A stretch of DNA of 51,600 nt, taken from NCBI GenBank assembly GCA_020638595.1, contig JACKIG010000030.1, positions 1-51,600 of the forward strand, written 5' to 3'. The notes beneath the pieces are model-generated. The model had not been told where the DNA came from. It saw nothing but the letters and a program-made list of their open reading frames with translations, and did no database searches. Source of the stretch: Rhodospirillaceae bacterium. Lineage in GTDB: Bacteria; Pseudomonadota; Alphaproteobacteria; DSM-16000; Inquilinaceae. The translations under genes were made by a program, and so were the position numbers. Positions 51,106 to 51,600 of this stretch are shown one piece after another. Positions within the stretch are counted from its first letter, which is position 1, and each line of letters opens with the position of its first letter.

Positions 51106-51600
51106 TTAGGCCCTGATTGCCCAGAACTGCATATCCAACCCCGGGAATTCGCCCGACACATGCATGGCGATGCCCCCGGACTGGCCGAGGGCCTTCCAGT
51201 ATTGGCTGGTTCTCTCCAGCTCGAAATAGGTCGTTCCGGAATGGTACGGGATCTGGCGCGGCGCCACCGGCAGCGGCCGCACCCGGATACCCGGCAGCGC
51301 CACATTCACCAGTTCGCGGATCTGTTCGACCGGCCCGATCTTCAGCTGGTTGGGGAAGTTGTGGCGCAACGTCTCCGTCGCCACGTCCGCCTTGACAGCC
51401 AGGACGAAGCTGGCCTGGGTCAACAGCGTGCGGTCCTGCACGACGGCGACGCGGATGCCGTATTTGCGCAATTGCAGCGGTATGGGGATCGCCGTCTGCT
51501 CCAGCACCGCGCTCAGCGACTGCCGCAACGCCATCATCACCGGCCGGAACGTCGCCTGCAGGTCGTCGTGCCGGTAGGGTGGAAAGGCTGGCGGCCGCTT
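51106..51600 (-). CDS. tssK: Type VI secretion baseplate protein TssK, C-terminal part (gene runs off the right edge)
   Basis: The frame is open from the right edge (51600) to the stop at 51106, giving the last 164 residues. It begins FPPYRHDDLQATFRPVMMAL, the usual TssK segment, and ends GLDMQFWAIRA. TssK links the baseplate to the TssLM membrane complex. The N-terminus and any upstream tssJ, fha or tssABC genes lie outside the window. The stop is 6 bp before tssL. Confidence 0.9.
   Translation of the reverse strand, partial: KRPPAFPPYRHDDLQATFRPVMMALRQSLSAVLEQTAIPIPLQLRKYGIRVAVVQDRTLLTQASFVLAVKADVATETLRHNFPNQLKIGPVEQIRELVNVALPGIRVRPLPVAPRQIPYHSGTTYFELERTSQYWKALGQSGGIAMHVSGEFPGLDMQFWAIRA

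Overview
The window is high-GC DNA with dense, GC3-rich coding. It most probably belongs to a free-living alphaproteobacterium, perhaps Rhodospirillales-like. The evidence is the gene content: a Usg-family protein, a plant-type glutamate-cysteine ligase, a TrmH/RlmB gene beside a tRNA-Thr, and the tRNA-Tyr / tRNA-Gly / tuf / tRNA-Trp / secE / nusG / rplKAJL / rpoB order. The taxonomic call is inference; no database search was possible. Both window edges cut genes (rpoB at the left, tssK at the right).

Layout. (1) 1-8366: transcription and translation core on the minus strand, running from tRNA-Tyr through tRNA-Gly, tuf, tRNA-Trp, secE, nusG, rplK, rplA, rplJ and rplL to rpoB. It is interrupted between tuf and tRNA-Trp by two 85-bp twin-hairpin repeats that flank a frameshifted GIY-YIG nuclease gene. 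rlmB and tRNA-Thr lie divergently, and the rlmB stop codon sits inside the tRNA. (2) 8464-14411: accessory stretch with a cupin, a DadA-like oxidoreductase, several unrecognised exported or membrane proteins, a possible SitI3-like immunity protein, and a large single-pass membrane protein. (3) 14425-20319: envelope block on the minus strand with a metallophosphoesterase, a GT4 glycosyltransferase, waaA, lpxK, a lipid A acyltransferase and a GNAT enzyme, several joined by 4-bp overlaps. (4) 20501-33651: mixed housekeeping and metabolism: a lipid-kinase family protein, arsC, a pmbA/tldE gene with three frameshifts, an MFS exporter, a YdcF-like protein, gshA, rsmE, a ClpP homologue lacking its catalytic Asp, a DenD-like epimerase, OsmC, an exported esterase, an MhpD-family protein, an atypical SDR and Usg. 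(5) 33950-39433: groES without groEL, rsmD, an RsuA/RluB-type pseudouridine synthase, tadA, an HD-GYP protein with a low-GC N-terminus, and an aminotransferase coupled to a sulfotransferase-like protein. (6) 39443-42634: a blue-light signalling cluster consisting of a LOV histidine kinase with an OmpR-type regulator on one side and a single receiver-domain protein on the other. (7) 42924-44209: three overlapping genes for exported proteins or lipoproteins of unknown role. (8) 44255-51600: part of a type VI secretion cluster (pppA, tagF, tssM, tssL, tssK).

The most distinctive element is the LOV kinase module. The kinase has all the residues expected for FMN-cysteinyl adduct formation. Three GTTAG repeats at exact 10-bp spacing, the form of an OmpR-family operator, lie between the receiver gene and the exported-protein genes. 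I infer a light-responsive circuit that may control envelope genes next to the secretion system. Other points to examine are the repeat-bounded nuclease, the orphan groES, the D-to-N ClpP homologue and the frameshift cluster in pmbA.
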